Source of the DNA: Collybiopsis luxurians FD-317 M1
Taxonomy: Eukaryota; Basidiomycota; Agaricomycetes; Agaricales; Omphalotaceae
Assembly: GCA_000827265.1 (NCBI GenBank)
Contig: KN834821.1
Location: forward strand, 186,001-250,000
Direction: 5' to 3'
DNA length: 64,000 bases
Part shown: positions 33,831 to 45,779 of the stretch, piece by piece
Numbering within the stretch: position 1 is the first letter of the stretch
Layout of the letters: the number at the start of each line of letters is the position of its first letter
The notes under the pieces: model-generated
Database searches by the model: none
What the model was told of the DNA's origin: nothing
Seen by the model: the letters and a program-made list of their open reading frames with translations, nothing else
Position numbers and translations under genes: made by a program

Positions 33831-35459
33831 AGGGCTCTAGTTTTGAACTTCCGCTAGAAGTGCAGAAAAACTTGAAGAGAGCACTTGATGCCGTCGAGTT
33901 CGATGTGGTAGGGTACGCTGCCCCACAGCCAGTCGTAGTCGCTATTTCCCCTTTCGGACTATCACTTCTTCTTGAATCATTTTCTTTATTCCTATATTTA
34001 ATATCTCAACAGACCGAAGTTTCAACGGACTTTGTTCCATCTTAGATCAAATTCCTAATTTACATTCTCCGCCTTCTTAAGTAGTTGTAGCTACAAGCAT
34101 TCGAATTTAGGTTATTCCCTCCTCCTACAAATTGTCCAAAAGTCTACTAAGGTCAACTCAATCCAAGCTTACTCCTTATCACTATGAAACTGTGTCAAAA
34201 TCGTTTCCGACGTCAACGTACATTCATCCCCCTGTCATCCCATCTGCCTCTCCGACGCTACTCACGTCAGACGAGCCGTTCTCGCTACCCTTTCCAGTTA
34301 CCCGCAACCTGTCGAGTTACTGGCCAACTGGTCTACTTGTCTATCCAGACTCCAGACGCTTCATGGAAAGAGTTTCCAAATTAAGATTGGGCCGCTGTTT
34401 GGAGACAATGGACCGCACCGCCTAGTGTTAGAGTTCCTAGAGTTAATTACCGAACCTTTAGGTTTGGCCTCTGCACACAAATGGTCAGCTATGCCATATC
34501 TTCATTGGGTGATCTTCCTTATGTATCCATCTTCCCTTCAACTATGCTTAATCATGTCTTCGAGAGTGTGTGAACTCCCCCTCTGTTGCCTTCCGCTTAC
34601 CGCCTTCCTTGAATTCTGTCCGGATACACTGTCGTCCTTTCCTTTCATCTGCATGTCATGCTTTCTTGGAACACAAAAGAATTTTCTGCCTCTGTGCAAC
34701 AGGTTCGTTAGGATACAATATACATCATCAACAGTGGTATGTCCTTTCCTCACCCCACTTGACGCCTGCTGTAGGTAGTGAGCCAATGCGGTACTTGCGC
34801 CTTTGTCACAAATTAGTGCCTTTTCTCGGATCATCTCATACTGTGTAACATGTAATAAAAACTAACTATAATTGTCTATATTGCGAGGGTTAGCCTAATT
34901 CAAAATTGCCTATCTTGGATCAGGCACAAAATCATCGAAGAATAAACTCGGCGTTCCGTTTCATTCCATGCACGTGAAACTCAATGCTGTCCACTGTCCC
35001 TGGGATCACCTTAGACATGGAAGGAATAGGGTCTGTTCGGTAATATTTGTACAGTGACACATGAGGCGTGGGAGGTGCTGTGCATACTTTTATGCCCTGC
35101 TAACATATAACACTGAATATGACAGACCCCTAAGTTAATGTAAACTAGCAATGACCTGTACAATGTACCGAGCTGAGCAAGGGAAGTCTACACTAGGGGA
35201 ATCAGAACTGCTCAGTTCCGCTCAGAGCGTCGCTCCGTGTCGCTCATTAGCTACCTTTTCCTGTGCATGTCAAGGGGCGTTCAGCAGAAGGAACACAGTC
35301 AAGTATGCCAAAACCCAATATTGTCCCAGCTCTAAGCTAATTCAGCATTGAATGAGCGCTAACACTTAGCCAATCCGATTGCCGTTCGATAACTTGTGTA
35401 CAAACAGGAACAAAGAGTTCCCCTTTGTATTATAGATACATTACGGTACTGGCTAACAA
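33831..35459. other. Left-arm sequence without a recognised gene
   Basis: Matches the right arm in inverted order (55480-57000). A frame with EMQKHLKKTLNAVEAD in the right arm and VQKNLKRALDAVEFD here is conserved over about 30 codons, hinting at an old exon of unknown identity. The dispersed repeat copy 2 is at 34750-34990. The frames of 80-120 codons here differ between arms and are not called. Confidence 0.45.
34750..34990 (+). repeat. Dispersed repeat, copy 2 of 3
   Basis: Matches 11880-12120 and, inverted, 55480-55690; shares cttggatcaggcacaaaatc and cattccatgcac. Confidence 0.7.
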
Positions 35460-35672
35460 ATACTATACTAGATACATGAAAGTCCATTATCTTGTACATA
35501 CTGGTAATCCTCATCCTAAGAAGATCTTTATTCAATCCTTGCTATGTTTACCTTAGCTTGTATTTCCAAAGTCGTAACTTCAATTTTGGGCATTGCCCTA
35601 CTGTTCTAACCATAAAGGCTCAATATCTGGTGCAGACTGACATGCCTCAAGATCTACGAGCCACTCTGTTTT
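35460..35672 (+). pseudogene. Truncated DUF3237-like gene (promoter and signal peptide only)
   Basis: ATG at 35544 starts MFTLACISKVVTSILGIALL, clearly the family signal peptide, then hits a stop after 22 codons. The upstream promoter-like block (ccattatcttgtacatactg) is also present and most resembles that of member F. Beyond about 35610 similarity is lost. A complete member starts 351 bases downstream of this ATG. Confidence 0.75.
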
Positions 35673-35894
35673 AGTACCCGCTAAGTCTTCAGCACCTGTC
35701 GTACCCGCTGTCGAACCCGCAATCGCGCCCGTTGTACTTACTAGCTCTCACTCAACCTGTGTTAGTTCCTGACCAACGGATTTTTTGGTGCCACTCACAG
35801 GTTCGCAGCTATGCTCCAGATGACTCGCTATGCTCCGTAGAAAACTTTAAAAGCCCACTGTTTTGTGCAGACTATCCTTCATCCGACTCTCACT

Positions 35895-36706
35895 ATGTTT
35901 ACCTTGGCTCATATATCCAAAGTTGTCACTACAGTGTTGGGCATTGCCCTACTATGCTCGCAGCCAGTATTCTCAGCTGCCGTTTCCAACGTGCAAAGCA
36001 ATGCCCCAGGTTTTACCCAGGTCTATGAAGCTATAATTCCTATTACTTTTGATAACAATATTCCTGGACCATTTGGGGGTCGGGTCCTGGGTCAATGGCT
36101 CGGGTGAGCTCAGATCATCAAAAATAGCAGAATTACCTAGCAATAACGTTTTTCTTTGTCATCTTTCAGAGGCAACTTCACAAATACTGCCACAGGAGCA
36201 TTGGCGGGCCGAGTTATTCCAGGTTTCGGGGGGGAGTTAGGCCTTGTTTCCAATGTAGACGGTCAACACTACCCCGATATTAGTCTTGTTGTTCAATGGG
36301 CAGATGATCAGAAGCTTGCTTTCCTCAGGATGCACGGTTTCGGGTGAGACCACGCTCAAATTCTCGCTCAAATTATCACTTGCTGAAATTAATACATGCT
36401 GCATTTAGTTCAGTTGATAACACTGGCACAGCAGCCTTCACGTTATACGCGTATGTTGTAATCGCTGCAGTATTCATTGGGTTTTAATACCATGTTTATT
36501 TGTAGGCGAATGGAAACCGATTCATCGAGTCGGCAGAATCTTGTGGAAAATTTTCTTCTCGCAAGTATTGTTCTTCCGCCACCACCTCCTGCTTCGCCAA
36601 ATGCTTCATATGGAGTCCTCCAACTCTTTGCCAAGGTAAGCAAGTAGAAAACTTCTTACTGACCAGTAGTATCACTAATGTTCTCATTCGGATGTAGAGC
36701 AATTGA
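35895..36706 (+). CDS. Secreted DUF3237-like protein, family member B
   Basis: Exons 35895-36103, 36170-36343, 36409-36450, 36506-36635, 36698-36706; 564 nt, 187 aa, intact. Signal peptide MFTLAHISKVVTTVLGIALL. Mature motifs: GFTQVYEAIIPITFDNN, GPFGGRVLGQWLG, GALAGRVIPGFGGELGLVSN, VQWADDQKLAFLRMHGFG and RMETDSSSRQNLVENFLL, then a proline run (LPPPPPASPN). The last exon encodes only Ser-Asn-stop. Closest in sequence to member F on the minus strand, with which it forms mirror positions in the inverted arms. Function unknown; probably extracellular. Confidence 0.75.
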
Positions 36707-37329
36707 TGGCGTCATTACTGGATAGGAATCTCCAAGATACTGAATAGTGAAATTCACTTGCCTTTCTTTTACCATCTTTCTTTTACCATCAGAATAGTTT
36801 AAGCAACAATATTAATGATATTTAATAATATCAGTTACAGTCCTTTTATTTTATTTCATTCAACTCCAGCTGTTTATTTTAATTTATACCTTATGCGCTA
36901 AGCGCATGAGAACTACTTAAACCAGAGGGAGTACTTACTATACTCTCTGCTTATCCCAATGATTCGAAATGCATATAATTGGAGAACCGCCCCCTCTCAA
37001 ATATATTAAATGGCTCTAGATAGTTAGCCATACAACTTCGTTGGTGCGGATTCCTGCATGGAAATTCCCGGACACCACCCCAACCTCCTCCAGAGTTCCT
37101 GGTCCAGTGGCATCAATATCTCCGACTGTTCATTTGTACTTAACGCTTTGGAACAGTAAGGATCTTATCTGGTGTCACCTTCCGCATTCATATTGTGATG
37201 ATGATGGTTTTATAGGACATACTGATAAACTGACTACGCAGGTAACGTTAGGATATCCATGATAGTGGTAATGTCCTATTCCCGAGAGCTACTGGTCGAT
37301 TATGTATCAACTTAATGAGCCAATTTCGC
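36707..37329. other. Left-arm spacer
   Basis: Non-coding; matches 51880-52500 inverted. Contains the palindromic word tgcgctaagcgca at 36894-36906. Confidence 0.5.
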
Positions 37330-37945
37330 GAGCAAGTCTGCAATTTTAAAGCCCCTGTCAATTCTGGTGGGCGACCATCGGTTTGTTTTTTATCCTACTA
37401 CATGTGTGGCCCTGAGCACTTCCAGGACCTTGTACTCAACATGTGCGAGATCAGCATGGACCGATCATACTTCATCTCCTCTTTAGCGTTCTACATCTCG
37501 TTCGTTCCCTCCCTATCAGCTTCCCCCCGAGGCGCGGTATTTATCATCACCAGCTGATTATTCCTTTCTTACAAAGCTGTGCCAGCCAAATGAAACTACA
37601 ACTTCTGCGTATGCTTGTAATAAGATCGCACGGGAAGGTGAGTAGGGAGGAGAGGGTTATGTTGAGGGAAAATATGGGGAGATTGGAAGGTGAGACTAGG
37701 GAAGAAGGGGGGAGAATATACCGAAAGAATAAAGTGAGGAATTGGTGAGGGTGGAGAGAAAGGTTGCGAGTGTGAAGCCGGCGAAAGTTATTATGATCGA
37801 GAGCTAAATGTGACCATAAAAAGGGTCATATGGATGAGTGAGTTGAGTTGGCTTGGCCGAATGAAAATTCTCTCTTTTTCCGTATGCCATGACTAACAAG
37901 CACTTCTGAAAACCCAGTCGCGCGAAGCTTTTACAGCTCCTCAAT
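37330..37945 (+). pseudogene. Galactokinase fragment (exon 6 region)
   Basis: The frames MDRSYFISSLAFYISFVPSL and PRGAVFIITS match [20 protein letters not shown] and [11 protein letters not shown] of the intact gene. SREERVMLRENMGRLEGETR matches [20 protein letters not shown]. Stops and frameshifts separate them. It lies between DUF3237-like member B and the NmrA-like gene, where later units keep only a last-exon remnant. Confidence 0.8.
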
Positions 37946-38137
37946 TCTGCAGGCTCGTCCTCTTAATCTGCAGTCATCCCAGGATAGCTGATGAACACAT
38001 CGCAGAGGAACAGGGATGGGCATACATGTCAAACAGGTTCACAAGATAGGCTGGTCGCCAATCTATTAATACAATTTATTTCTTTCATCTTCTTTACACA
38101 GGACATACTTGATTACTTAACGGAATCTTCTGTCAGA

Positions 38138-39208
38138 TTAATCGGTTTTCTTCACCTTATCCCAGACATGTCCTTCCCAGAGCCCATTCGTACTTCCCGC
38201 AGTCCCTTCTTCCTTCCATGTTGCGCGGTTGAACCCCGTACTAGATCTTCCCGCTTCGGCTTCGGTCTGCAAGGCAGTTTTGAATTGTCTCTCCCCTTCA
38301 GTGTTCCCTGGGACCTGTTCGCCTTCCGGTACAAATGCAATGGACTTTTCGTAAATCCGGGCAAGGTCATGGAACGTGAGACGTTCGCCTTCTAGACGCA
38401 GGGATTGGTTCACGAGGTGGGGAGAATCGAGAGGTAGAGAAGTTAATACGTGTGCGGTAAAACCTTTAAAAGCAAGCGAGTTGAGCTTGGACAATCGAGC
38501 AATTAGAGTCTGGATGGCTGAAACTTACCACCAATGTCAGCTTCGCTAGTAACGGAAAATGGAGTTTCGCCTTTTCCCAGAACATTGACTTTTCCGTTTA
38601 CTTCAATGCCGACAAGCCAAGGGAGACCGCCGAAGAAGAATCCAGTCTGGATTTTTGGCGAGTTGAGCTATGAATAACATTTGTATATCAAATCAACAGA
38701 ATACCCACGTAGAATCTTGTAAAAGGCAGTTGGATCGATTTCAGGTATTCTATTCAAGGGCGATTGGATAACCACGATCATGATATAGAGGCATGAATAT
38801 CTCACCAACAAATTCATCTTTAACTGCAAAGAGATTCGATTCTCCTCTCCCTTTCGCTCCCTCTGTAGGCAGACCCCACTCGGAAGGAACGAACAGCTTT
38901 ACCGAACCGCTTGCTTTAGCCGCATCGGCCAAACTATACTGAGCTTTGAGGCCTCCTCCAGGTAATGTTGACACTACAACATTGACGGAATGATCCTTGA
39001 ACACTTTGGAGAGAGCGGCAACGTCCGTATAGTCGACCGGAACCGTAGGTATAGACGATAGATCGTCGGGAAGAGATTTTCCAGTCGATTCAGGGCGAGT
39101 GAGGATGATCACCTTAGGTTTCTGAGGGGCTTTGAGAAGAGCGCGAGCGATTGGTGTTCCTATAAGGCCAGCGCCGACAATGGCTATGGATCGCGACGAG
39201 CTAGACAT
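38138..39208 (-). CDS. NmrA-like / isoflavone-reductase-like NAD(P)-binding protein
   Basis: Four exons in gene order: 38806-39208, 38709-38749, 38529-38646, 38138-38463; 888 nt, 295 aa, intact. The N-terminal Rossmann motif is IAIVGAGLIGTPIARALL (GxGxxG). It is followed by VIILTRPESTGKS, DVAALSKVFKDHSVNVVVST, LFVPSEWGLPTEGAKGRG and VKDEF. The later part reads YLKSIQLPFTRFYTGFFF, GKGETPFSVTSEADIGGF and TAHVLTSLP, as in NmrA/isoflavone-reductase-like proteins of fungi. Likely a cytosolic NADPH-dependent reductase or redox sensor; substrate unknown. It is the only intact one of four copies. An alternative acceptor for exon 3 (seven codons longer) keeps the frame. Confidence 0.85.
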
Positions 39209-40471
39209 GATTGGGGTTGAATAAGATTGTAAAGTGTGGGTGTGTGTGTGTTTGGAATGGCGTTATCCAAGACTCGAATCTTTAAATATCGATTAATGTC
39301 ATATTCTGGCCTCATAGTCGCCTCATAAGGCTGACTGATAACCACGATGGCTGATTCATCCGACTATCTTTATTAGTAAGGCAGCTGATCTTGATAATCC
39401 TGATGTATCGAATCGAATCGACGAAGAATCGAAGAATCGATTGCCCTAGCCCTACCCTATCTCCGCCTACTGTCTGACTTTGACTCTTACGAAAGTCTCA
39501 GCTTTGTTTCGCCGCAACGAGCCAAAGCGCAACAGCAACCCATTGTTGCGCGTGCTTACTCCCCGTAATCTTATCACTTCTCTATCTTATCTTATCCGCT
39601 CTCTATTACGATCACACCATTACGTATACGTAGATTAGTCTTCTTTAACCGTTACCTGCACTACGTTTTCCGGTCCAACGATACCAAAACGATACACCAA
39701 CGCCCTTACAGTGTTATGCCTGTGAACATAGCAGCGGCTGCTCCGTTTAGAAGTGTTCGGTGTTGAATTATCCGTATCGCTACAGGTCACGAGCGCTTAA
39801 TGGCGAGTCTACTCGACTCAGAGTTGAAAAACAGCTAAGAAATCCAAGCTGAACAATTTACAGCTTCTTCCTCTGTTAGGTACTTGCGTCAATACGACAA
39901 TGATCCGCCTAATGTAGTTGGTGAAGATGTTTAGATCAGTTGTGAATTTCCAATGAAGCCCGAATTAAACGGTTTTGGACCCCAAACGATGAGTAGACAT
40001 CGCCTGAATGTTAACAGTTTGTTTATACAATTGACTACCCTTTTTCAATGGCGTACCTTGGACCGAAATGAAGGAAGAGTCCCTGGATGAAAAACAAAGC
40101 AAATGTCGTTCGTCATCATTATCTATCACTACGAAACGCACTTGAACAGATCCCCCTCTTGCGAACGTTCTCGAGCATACGAACTCTCTGTTGTAACTCC
40201 AATGTCAATCAAACGTCCCCGAACGAACCATTCTTTTTCGGTGTCCGCTGCCGCAAATCCTTCAACGCCTGTCGTACCCGCTGTCGTAACCCGCCATCGC
40301 GCCTGTCGTACTTGTTGGCCCTCACTTAACCTGTGTCAGCCAGTACCTGACCGACAATTTCTTTTGGTGCCAATCACAGGTTGACAGCTATACTCCAGGT
40401 AACTCGCAATGTTCCGAAAAAAACCTTAAAACCCCACTATCTTGTCACAATATTTTGATTCGACTCTCACT
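39209..40471. repeat. Unit spacer, copy 1 (uninterrupted)
   Basis: Conserved spacer between an NmrA-like gene and the next DUF3237-like gene. Matches 42530-42660 plus 44563-45417, and 46140-47264. Shared words include gaacatagcagcggctgct, gttcggtgttgaattat and gtccctggatgaaaa. It has the empty insertion site (cttatccgctctc, near 39594). Its last part carries the family promoter. No gene called. Confidence 0.75.
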
Positions 40472-41264
40472 ATGCTTAACTTGGCTCGTATATCCAAAAT
40501 AGTCGCTTCAGTTTTTGGCGCTGCACTGCTATTGTCGCAGCCAGTATCCTCCACCGTTGGCCCCAAAGTGCAGAATGACACCCCGACTTTCACCCACGTC
40601 TATGATGTCTTTCTTTCTCTCAAAGCTGAGGCTGGTATTCCTGGACCATTCGGGAGACGGATTCTACACTCATTTACCGGGTGAGCTCAGAAAGTCACAG
40701 AATGTAAAATTACTGAGCAATAATCTTTTCTTCATCACCTACCAGAGGCAACGTGACGAATGCAACCACAGGAGCATTGGTTGCCAACGTTATTCCTGGT
40801 TTAGGGGGGGACTTAGGCCTTGTATCTAACGTCAACGGCAAACTCTACACCGATCTCAGTCTTATTGTTCAATGGACAGACGATCAAACACTTGCTTTCC
40901 TCAAGCTGGACGGTATGGGGTAAGACGGCATTAATCTCACTCAGACTTATCACAGCCGCTGAAACGACACTTGTTGCATTTAGTTCAGTAGTAAATAACA
41001 CAGCGCTTGCATCGTCTTTCACGTATGTTGTGACACCTATGGTATTCACTGGGTCTTAATGCCGTGTTCATTTATAGGCGAATGGAAACCAATTCAACGA
41101 GTCGGCAGGATCTTGCGAACACTTTCCTCCTCATGACTCTCGATATACCAAACGCTCTCTCGTCAATTACATTTGGCAATTTCAAACTCTTTTTCCAGGT
41201 AAAAGTTTAGCATTCCACGGTAACCATTATTGCTAACATCTCTCGCCTTTAGAACAATCCCTAA
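40472..41264 (+). CDS. Secreted DUF3237-like protein, family member C
   Basis: Exons 40472-40680, 40746-40919, 40984-41022, 41078-41198, 41253-41264; 555 nt, 184 aa, intact. Signal peptide MLNLARISKIVASVFGAALLLS. Motifs: TFTHVYDVFLSLKAEAG, GPFGRRILHSFTG, GALVANVIPGLGGDLGLVSN (from the frame after the first intron), VQWTDDQTLAFLKLDGMG, RMETNSTSRQDLANTFLL. It keeps all four introns at the same places as the other members. The FGG motif is FGR here. Function unknown. Confidence 0.75.
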
Positions 41265-41519
41265 TGGCTTCATTGCTAGATAGGAATCTCAAAGAAAAAT
41301 GATATGTCCTTCGTGCCGCTGACTGTTATGTTTTTTCTTTTGGTCGTAATATTTGGTCTCGAAGAGAGAAAGGACAAGGACATGGTACGGGTAAAACCAA
41401 TGATTATAGACGGTCGAGTGACCTTTCATGGGGATATAATCTGTGAAACGAGTCTATTTATTCAATTTTATTCGCATAGGAGTACACATTTCGTTTTCAA
41501 CTTCTACAACTCTATTTTG
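41265..41519 (+). pseudogene. Galactokinase last-exon remnant (unit 2)
   Basis: 41318-41400 (gctgactgttatgttttttc ... gtaatatttgg ... gagaaagga) follows the order of 17459-17545 in the galactokinase gene: last intron, last exon and 3' region. No coding capacity left. Confidence 0.55.
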
Positions 41520-42310
41520 CTAGTCGGTCTTTTTCACCTTATACCAAACGTGTCCTTCCCGTAGTCTATTCGTATTTCCTACAGTACTGCTGTCACGTCG
41601 CAATACTGAAGCCCCAGTGAAACCTGTAAGAAACGCAAATTGAGCACGGACAGTCGAGCGATCGCGGCCTGGGATAACTGGGAACTTATCACCAATGTCA
41701 GCTTCACTAATAGTAACAGCGGTAAAAGGCATTCCCCCTTTTCCTGCGATGCTCACTTTGCCGCTTAGTACGACTCCGGAGATGAAGGGGAGAGCGCCGA
41801 TACGAATCCAGTTTGAAACAGTTTTCAAATTTGGTTGTCATTGACAGTTGGATTGTAAAAGACCATTGGATGACGGATCGACATCAGGACTTCTGCCCCA
41901 GGGTGACATAAGCTCGGGAACTGACGATAGGATCAAAGCATGATCAACTCACCAAACAATCCATCTTTTTCTGCGAAAAGGTCCGATGTTCCTCTCGCTT
42001 TTGCTCCTTCCACAGGCAGGCCCCACTCGGACAGCACGGACAATTTGACAGTACCGCTGGCTGTAGCCGCATCAGCAATGTTATATTGGGCTTTGAGCCG
42101 TGCCATCGGCCAAGTAGACACCATAACTTCGACGGAATGATCCTTGAACACTTTAGTGAGAGCACCGACATCCGCTCAGGCGATTGAAGCAGTAGTTATA
42201 TATAATAGATCATCGGGAAAAGTAGATTCAGGTCAAGTAAGGATGATCACTTTAAGATGCTAAGGAGCTTGGAGGAGGGCACGAGCTGCTGTGAGGCCAG
42301 CGCCGACAAT
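41520..42310 (-). pseudogene. NmrA-like pseudogene (unit 2)
   Basis: Recognisable pieces: IAIVGAGL near 42290-42310 directly joined to TAARALL (loss of the IGTPI part), FKDHSVEVMVST, LKAQYNIADAATASGTVKL, SEWGLPVEGAKARG and, at the end, GHVWYKVKKTD with stop at 41520. The region corresponding to TAHVL...EAEAG of the intact copy is deleted, and stops and frameshifts occur near 42180-42260. Confidence 0.85.
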
Positions 42311-42660
42311 GGCGATGATTGGATTCGGATCGATTGTAAATTGTGGGTGCGTAGTGGGAATGTCGTTATTGAAGGTAAATATGCACCAATGTCATATTCT
42401 GGACTCATAATAGCCTCCGGATGCGGACTGATAACCACGATCCAACAATTCTTGTCACGAGTAGTAAAGCAGGTAATCTTCGTAACGCCTGATGCATGGA
42501 ATCGACCTATCATCGAGTACCTTGTATCCTATATCATGGACGTTTGTCGCCTACTCTCTGACTCTGACTCTAACGAAGGTTCCAACGAGCGAACAGCGCC
42601 AACAGCACCTTGATATGTCTGCCCCCCATAATCTTACCACTTACCCATTTTATCTCATCC

Positions 42661-44562
42661 TTAGTGCTGCTGCAGGAAGCAATCCCCGACTCCACATAGC
42701 TCCAAGCAAAATAATTGTTTGCGACAATGCACCTGGAATGCTATCGTGATTGTACAGGTTGCATTCTGAAAGTCCTGGCAGGATTCCATGTTCTGGATAC
42801 AAATCCATGACAATTGGGTCGATGGGAATTCCTGCATACAATTTATTGTGAGTACAAAGATACCGTAAGAGTCGAACAATGACTGGTTTTCTGATAACAT
42901 AAGGAGTCAATTTGAGCAGCTCTTCACGGTTTAATTTCTGAGGGCCTATGAAAACAGTGGATATAAATAAGTTCATTCAAATCTGTAGGTAACCAAGGTA
43001 AAGACGATGCATGTCGAAAAAGGTTCATAGGAGCCCAAGTGTTTCCGCAGCTAAATGGGTCCCGATCAGAAGAGGAATTAAAAATGCGCGCTAGTACATG
43101 AGCAGTGGTGCGATATAAACTGCACGCCATTTCCTCAGCCCAGGTCACATCCTGAAGATCATCTGGGAGTTTACCCCGATATAAATGGTTGTTCAAAGTC
43201 AGATGAGAGAGACTGATATCTGAGGGATACGAAACACTCGCGACAAAAAGAAAGTATGATTTCAGAGCATTCGGTGTTAACAGAACAGATGCCTCGAGGT
43301 TCGAGCAAAAATCTGTCCACAGAGGGATGAAGATAAGTTAAGCGCCAACGGGCAGCGTGGGCAAGAATAAATGGATCAGTTGCACAGAGGGTTTCAAGTG
43401 GGGAGAATCTGTTAAGAGTGAAAAGACCCACTTCGATGACAGTCTTCGGACCTGCAGCAACAGCGGACATTCAACGGAACCGACTGAACAGCATTTCGAT
43501 AGGCAGCCACATGTTCCAAAGCAATTTTTTCTGGATGGGCTGGGGCCAGGAGTCCGAGGCATTTTCAAGTTTAGCAGCTTCGGCTTGCGCGCGGGAGATC
43601 CTGTTAACCTTTCGCTTGTCATATTTTAGACGGCGGGAAGTATTAGAGGACAAAAAAGGGATGGGTTAGAATGAAAGGTGACAAATACAGATGCTAGGAT
43701 TTCAGTTATGAATGCAAGGTACCTTCAAAAAATGAAGGATGTCTATTGTGACGAGGACATCATTGTCCTGAAAGGGGGACAAGGATTGACAAAATGTAAA
43801 GGAAGATGTTAAATAACAATCTATTAGATAAGAATATGTTAAGCAGGTTAACAAATCATGGAATATACATTTTACAATTAGCTAGTGAGCATCAACAGAT
43901 GCCAGTGTATCTTTGCCGAAGAGGGGATGGCCAAGGTATCGCAAAACACTAAGACTGTTTTTATGACAAAAGGAAAACAAGCATTCCATCTCAGAGATAT
44001 CCTTGTTAGTAGCTTGATCTATTCCATTGTTCAATAGGTACATGAAATTAGGAGTCGACTCGTCCTGAAATCCATGATTATTCCTTCCGAAAGGAAAGGA
44101 TTGAAACAAAGCAGACACAATTCGAGCACCGAATGTCTGCATACAGAATGAGCATACTTAGAGATCTGAGGGGGGAGAATAATGATCAGTGTAAAAAGTG
44201 AGGCACATTTGCCCAATGGTGTTAACAGCGTTGCTTTTGGCAGTCCAAGCAGGGAGGGAAGGCAGAGATCTCAACGTTACAAGATTTGGTTTTCTCAACT
44301 CGATTTCTCGCAATGCCGCGCGCGCAGGAGTACATTGTGAAGGAATAGCATCAATAATATTTTCCAAATAATTATGGAGGGGGTAAATTCAAGGGTAAAG
44401 ATCCTGCGTAAGTCGGGGAGAGTACGGCGAAAATCTCTTTTTCTAGAGATGTGTGAGAAAAAAATGATTAGATAAAGGCGTGGAGAAATATTTTCTATTG
44501 TCGCGAAATTTGGGCCGATCGCTGCAAACACAGCCCTCCCTCCCCCTCGGTCAGACTCGGAG
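42661..44562 (-). mobile_element. 1.9-kb insertion with Helitron-type (DUF6570) gene remnant
   Basis: Interrupts a spacer whose uninterrupted form is seen at 39.5 and 46.3 kb. ATCC flanks both sides (42657-42660, 44563-44566). Minus-strand pieces read: IIDAIPSQCTPARAAL (near 44340), KYDKRKVNRISRAQAEAAKL (near 43620), LNRFSPLETLCATDPFILAH and LHPSVDRFLLEPRG (43280-43420), NHLYRGKLPDDLQDVTWAEE (near 43190), TAHVLARIFNSSSD, and FIGPQKLNREELLKLTPYVI...HNKLYAGIP (42800-42960). This is the order in the N-terminal DUF6570 part of mushroom Helitron helicases, as I remember it. Frameshifts break it, and no helicase domain is present. Confidence 0.65.
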
Positions 44563-45417
44563 ATCCGCTCTCTGACTGGTATTACGTATTCGTAGATTGT
44601 TCTTCTTTTACCGATACCTGCACTACGTATACCTGGCTATACAACCCAGTCATGTCTATCTAGGTATGATTAAGACCGGTGTTCAACGATTCCACCTCGA
44701 CACACCCATACCCTTAGAGCCCTATGTCTCTGAACATAGCAGCGGCTGCTACGTTTAAAAGCGTTCGGTGTTGAATTATGCATCCCACTACCGCTCACGA
44801 GCGCTCAATGGTCGATTCCGAGTCGAAGAACAGCTAAGAAATCCAAGCTGCACAAATTGAAGCTTCCTCCTCTGTTAGGTACCTGCGTCAATACGACAAA
44901 CATCCGCCTAATGTAGTTGGTGAAGATATATAGATCAGATGTTATTTCCAATGATCATGAAGCTCGAATGACGGTAAACTGTTTTGGACCTCAATCGGTG
45001 AGAAGACATTGCCTGAATGTTATCGGTTTGTTTATACAATTGGCCACCCTTTTTCAATGGCGTACTTCGGACGAAGTGAAGGAAGAGTCCCTGGATGAAA
45101 CCAAACCTAATACCGTCCGTCGTCATCATCTATCACTGCGAAACGCACATGAACAGATCCTTCTCCTGCGCACCCTCTTGAGTTACAGTTTCAATCAATC
45201 GTTCTCGAACAAACTATTCTTTTTGCAGTACCCGCTGCCGCGAAGCCTTCAATGCCTGCAGGTTCTCACTTAACCTGTATCGGCCAGTATCTAACGGACA
45301 AACTCTGTTCGCGGCAATCTTAGGTTAACAGCTATGCTCTAGTGAATCGCATGGTTCCTTAAAAGCCCACTATTTTGTACATACTATCCTCAAGAATATC
45401 TTCATTTGACTCTCACT
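44563..45417. repeat. Unit spacer, copy 2, right part
   Basis: Continues the spacer interrupted by the insertion; conserved with 39590-40471 and 46290-47264. Ends in the family promoter (ttaaaagcccactattttgt, about 45360-45379). No gene called. Confidence 0.7.
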
Positions 45418-45714
45418 ATGTCTACCTTGACTTGTATATCCAAAGTCGTCACTTCGGTGTTGGGCATCGCCCTACTACTCTCGCTGCCAGTATCCTCAAA
45501 TGTCACTGACAGCGTGCAAAGCGATACCCCAATTTTCACCCAGGTCTATAATATGGTTATTTCTCTCCCATGTAAGCCCGGTATCTCTGGAAGGTGGATA
45601 GAAACCAATTCAACGAGTCGGCAGAATCTTGTGGAAAATTTCCTCCTTATAATGGTATTCCAAATGCTCTCTCGCCAAAGACAATTGGCTCCTTCAAACT
45701 CTTCACCTAGGTAA
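45418..45714 (+). pseudogene. DUF3237-like pseudogene, member D (internal deletion)
   Basis: Keeps the signal peptide and N-terminal part (MSTLTCISKVVTSVLGIALL ... TQVYNMVISLPCKPGISG), then jumps directly to the exon-4 region (WIETNSTSRQNLVENFLL). Exons 2 and 3 and their introns are missing. The fused frame stays open for 20 further codons but in a shifted frame, ending at 45714. The conserved promoter is present, so a short secreted product could still be made. Confidence 0.8.
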
Positions 45715-45779
45715 GCAAGTCGAGGATTTCGCGGTAATCATTATTGCTAACATCTGTAATCCCTAATGGCTTATTGCTA

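Larger units (their letters stand above)
33425..37945 (+). repeat. Large inverted repeat, left arm (partner 51180-57060)
   Basis: Reads, in inverted order, against 57060 down to 51180. Matched blocks: 33769-34440 with 56030-57030; 34750-34990 with 55480-55690; the DUF3237-like genes 35895-36706 with 52535-53346; 36720-37020 with 52240-52500; 37040-37310 with 51900-52200; galactokinase pieces 37330-37870 with 51180-51770. The right arm holds extra sequence, mainly at 53400-55480. Confidence 0.85.

Noticed and set aside
33425..37945. LTR retrotransposon as the source of the inverted arms
   Set aside because: No integrase, reverse transcriptase or LTR-like direct repeats are visible in either arm.
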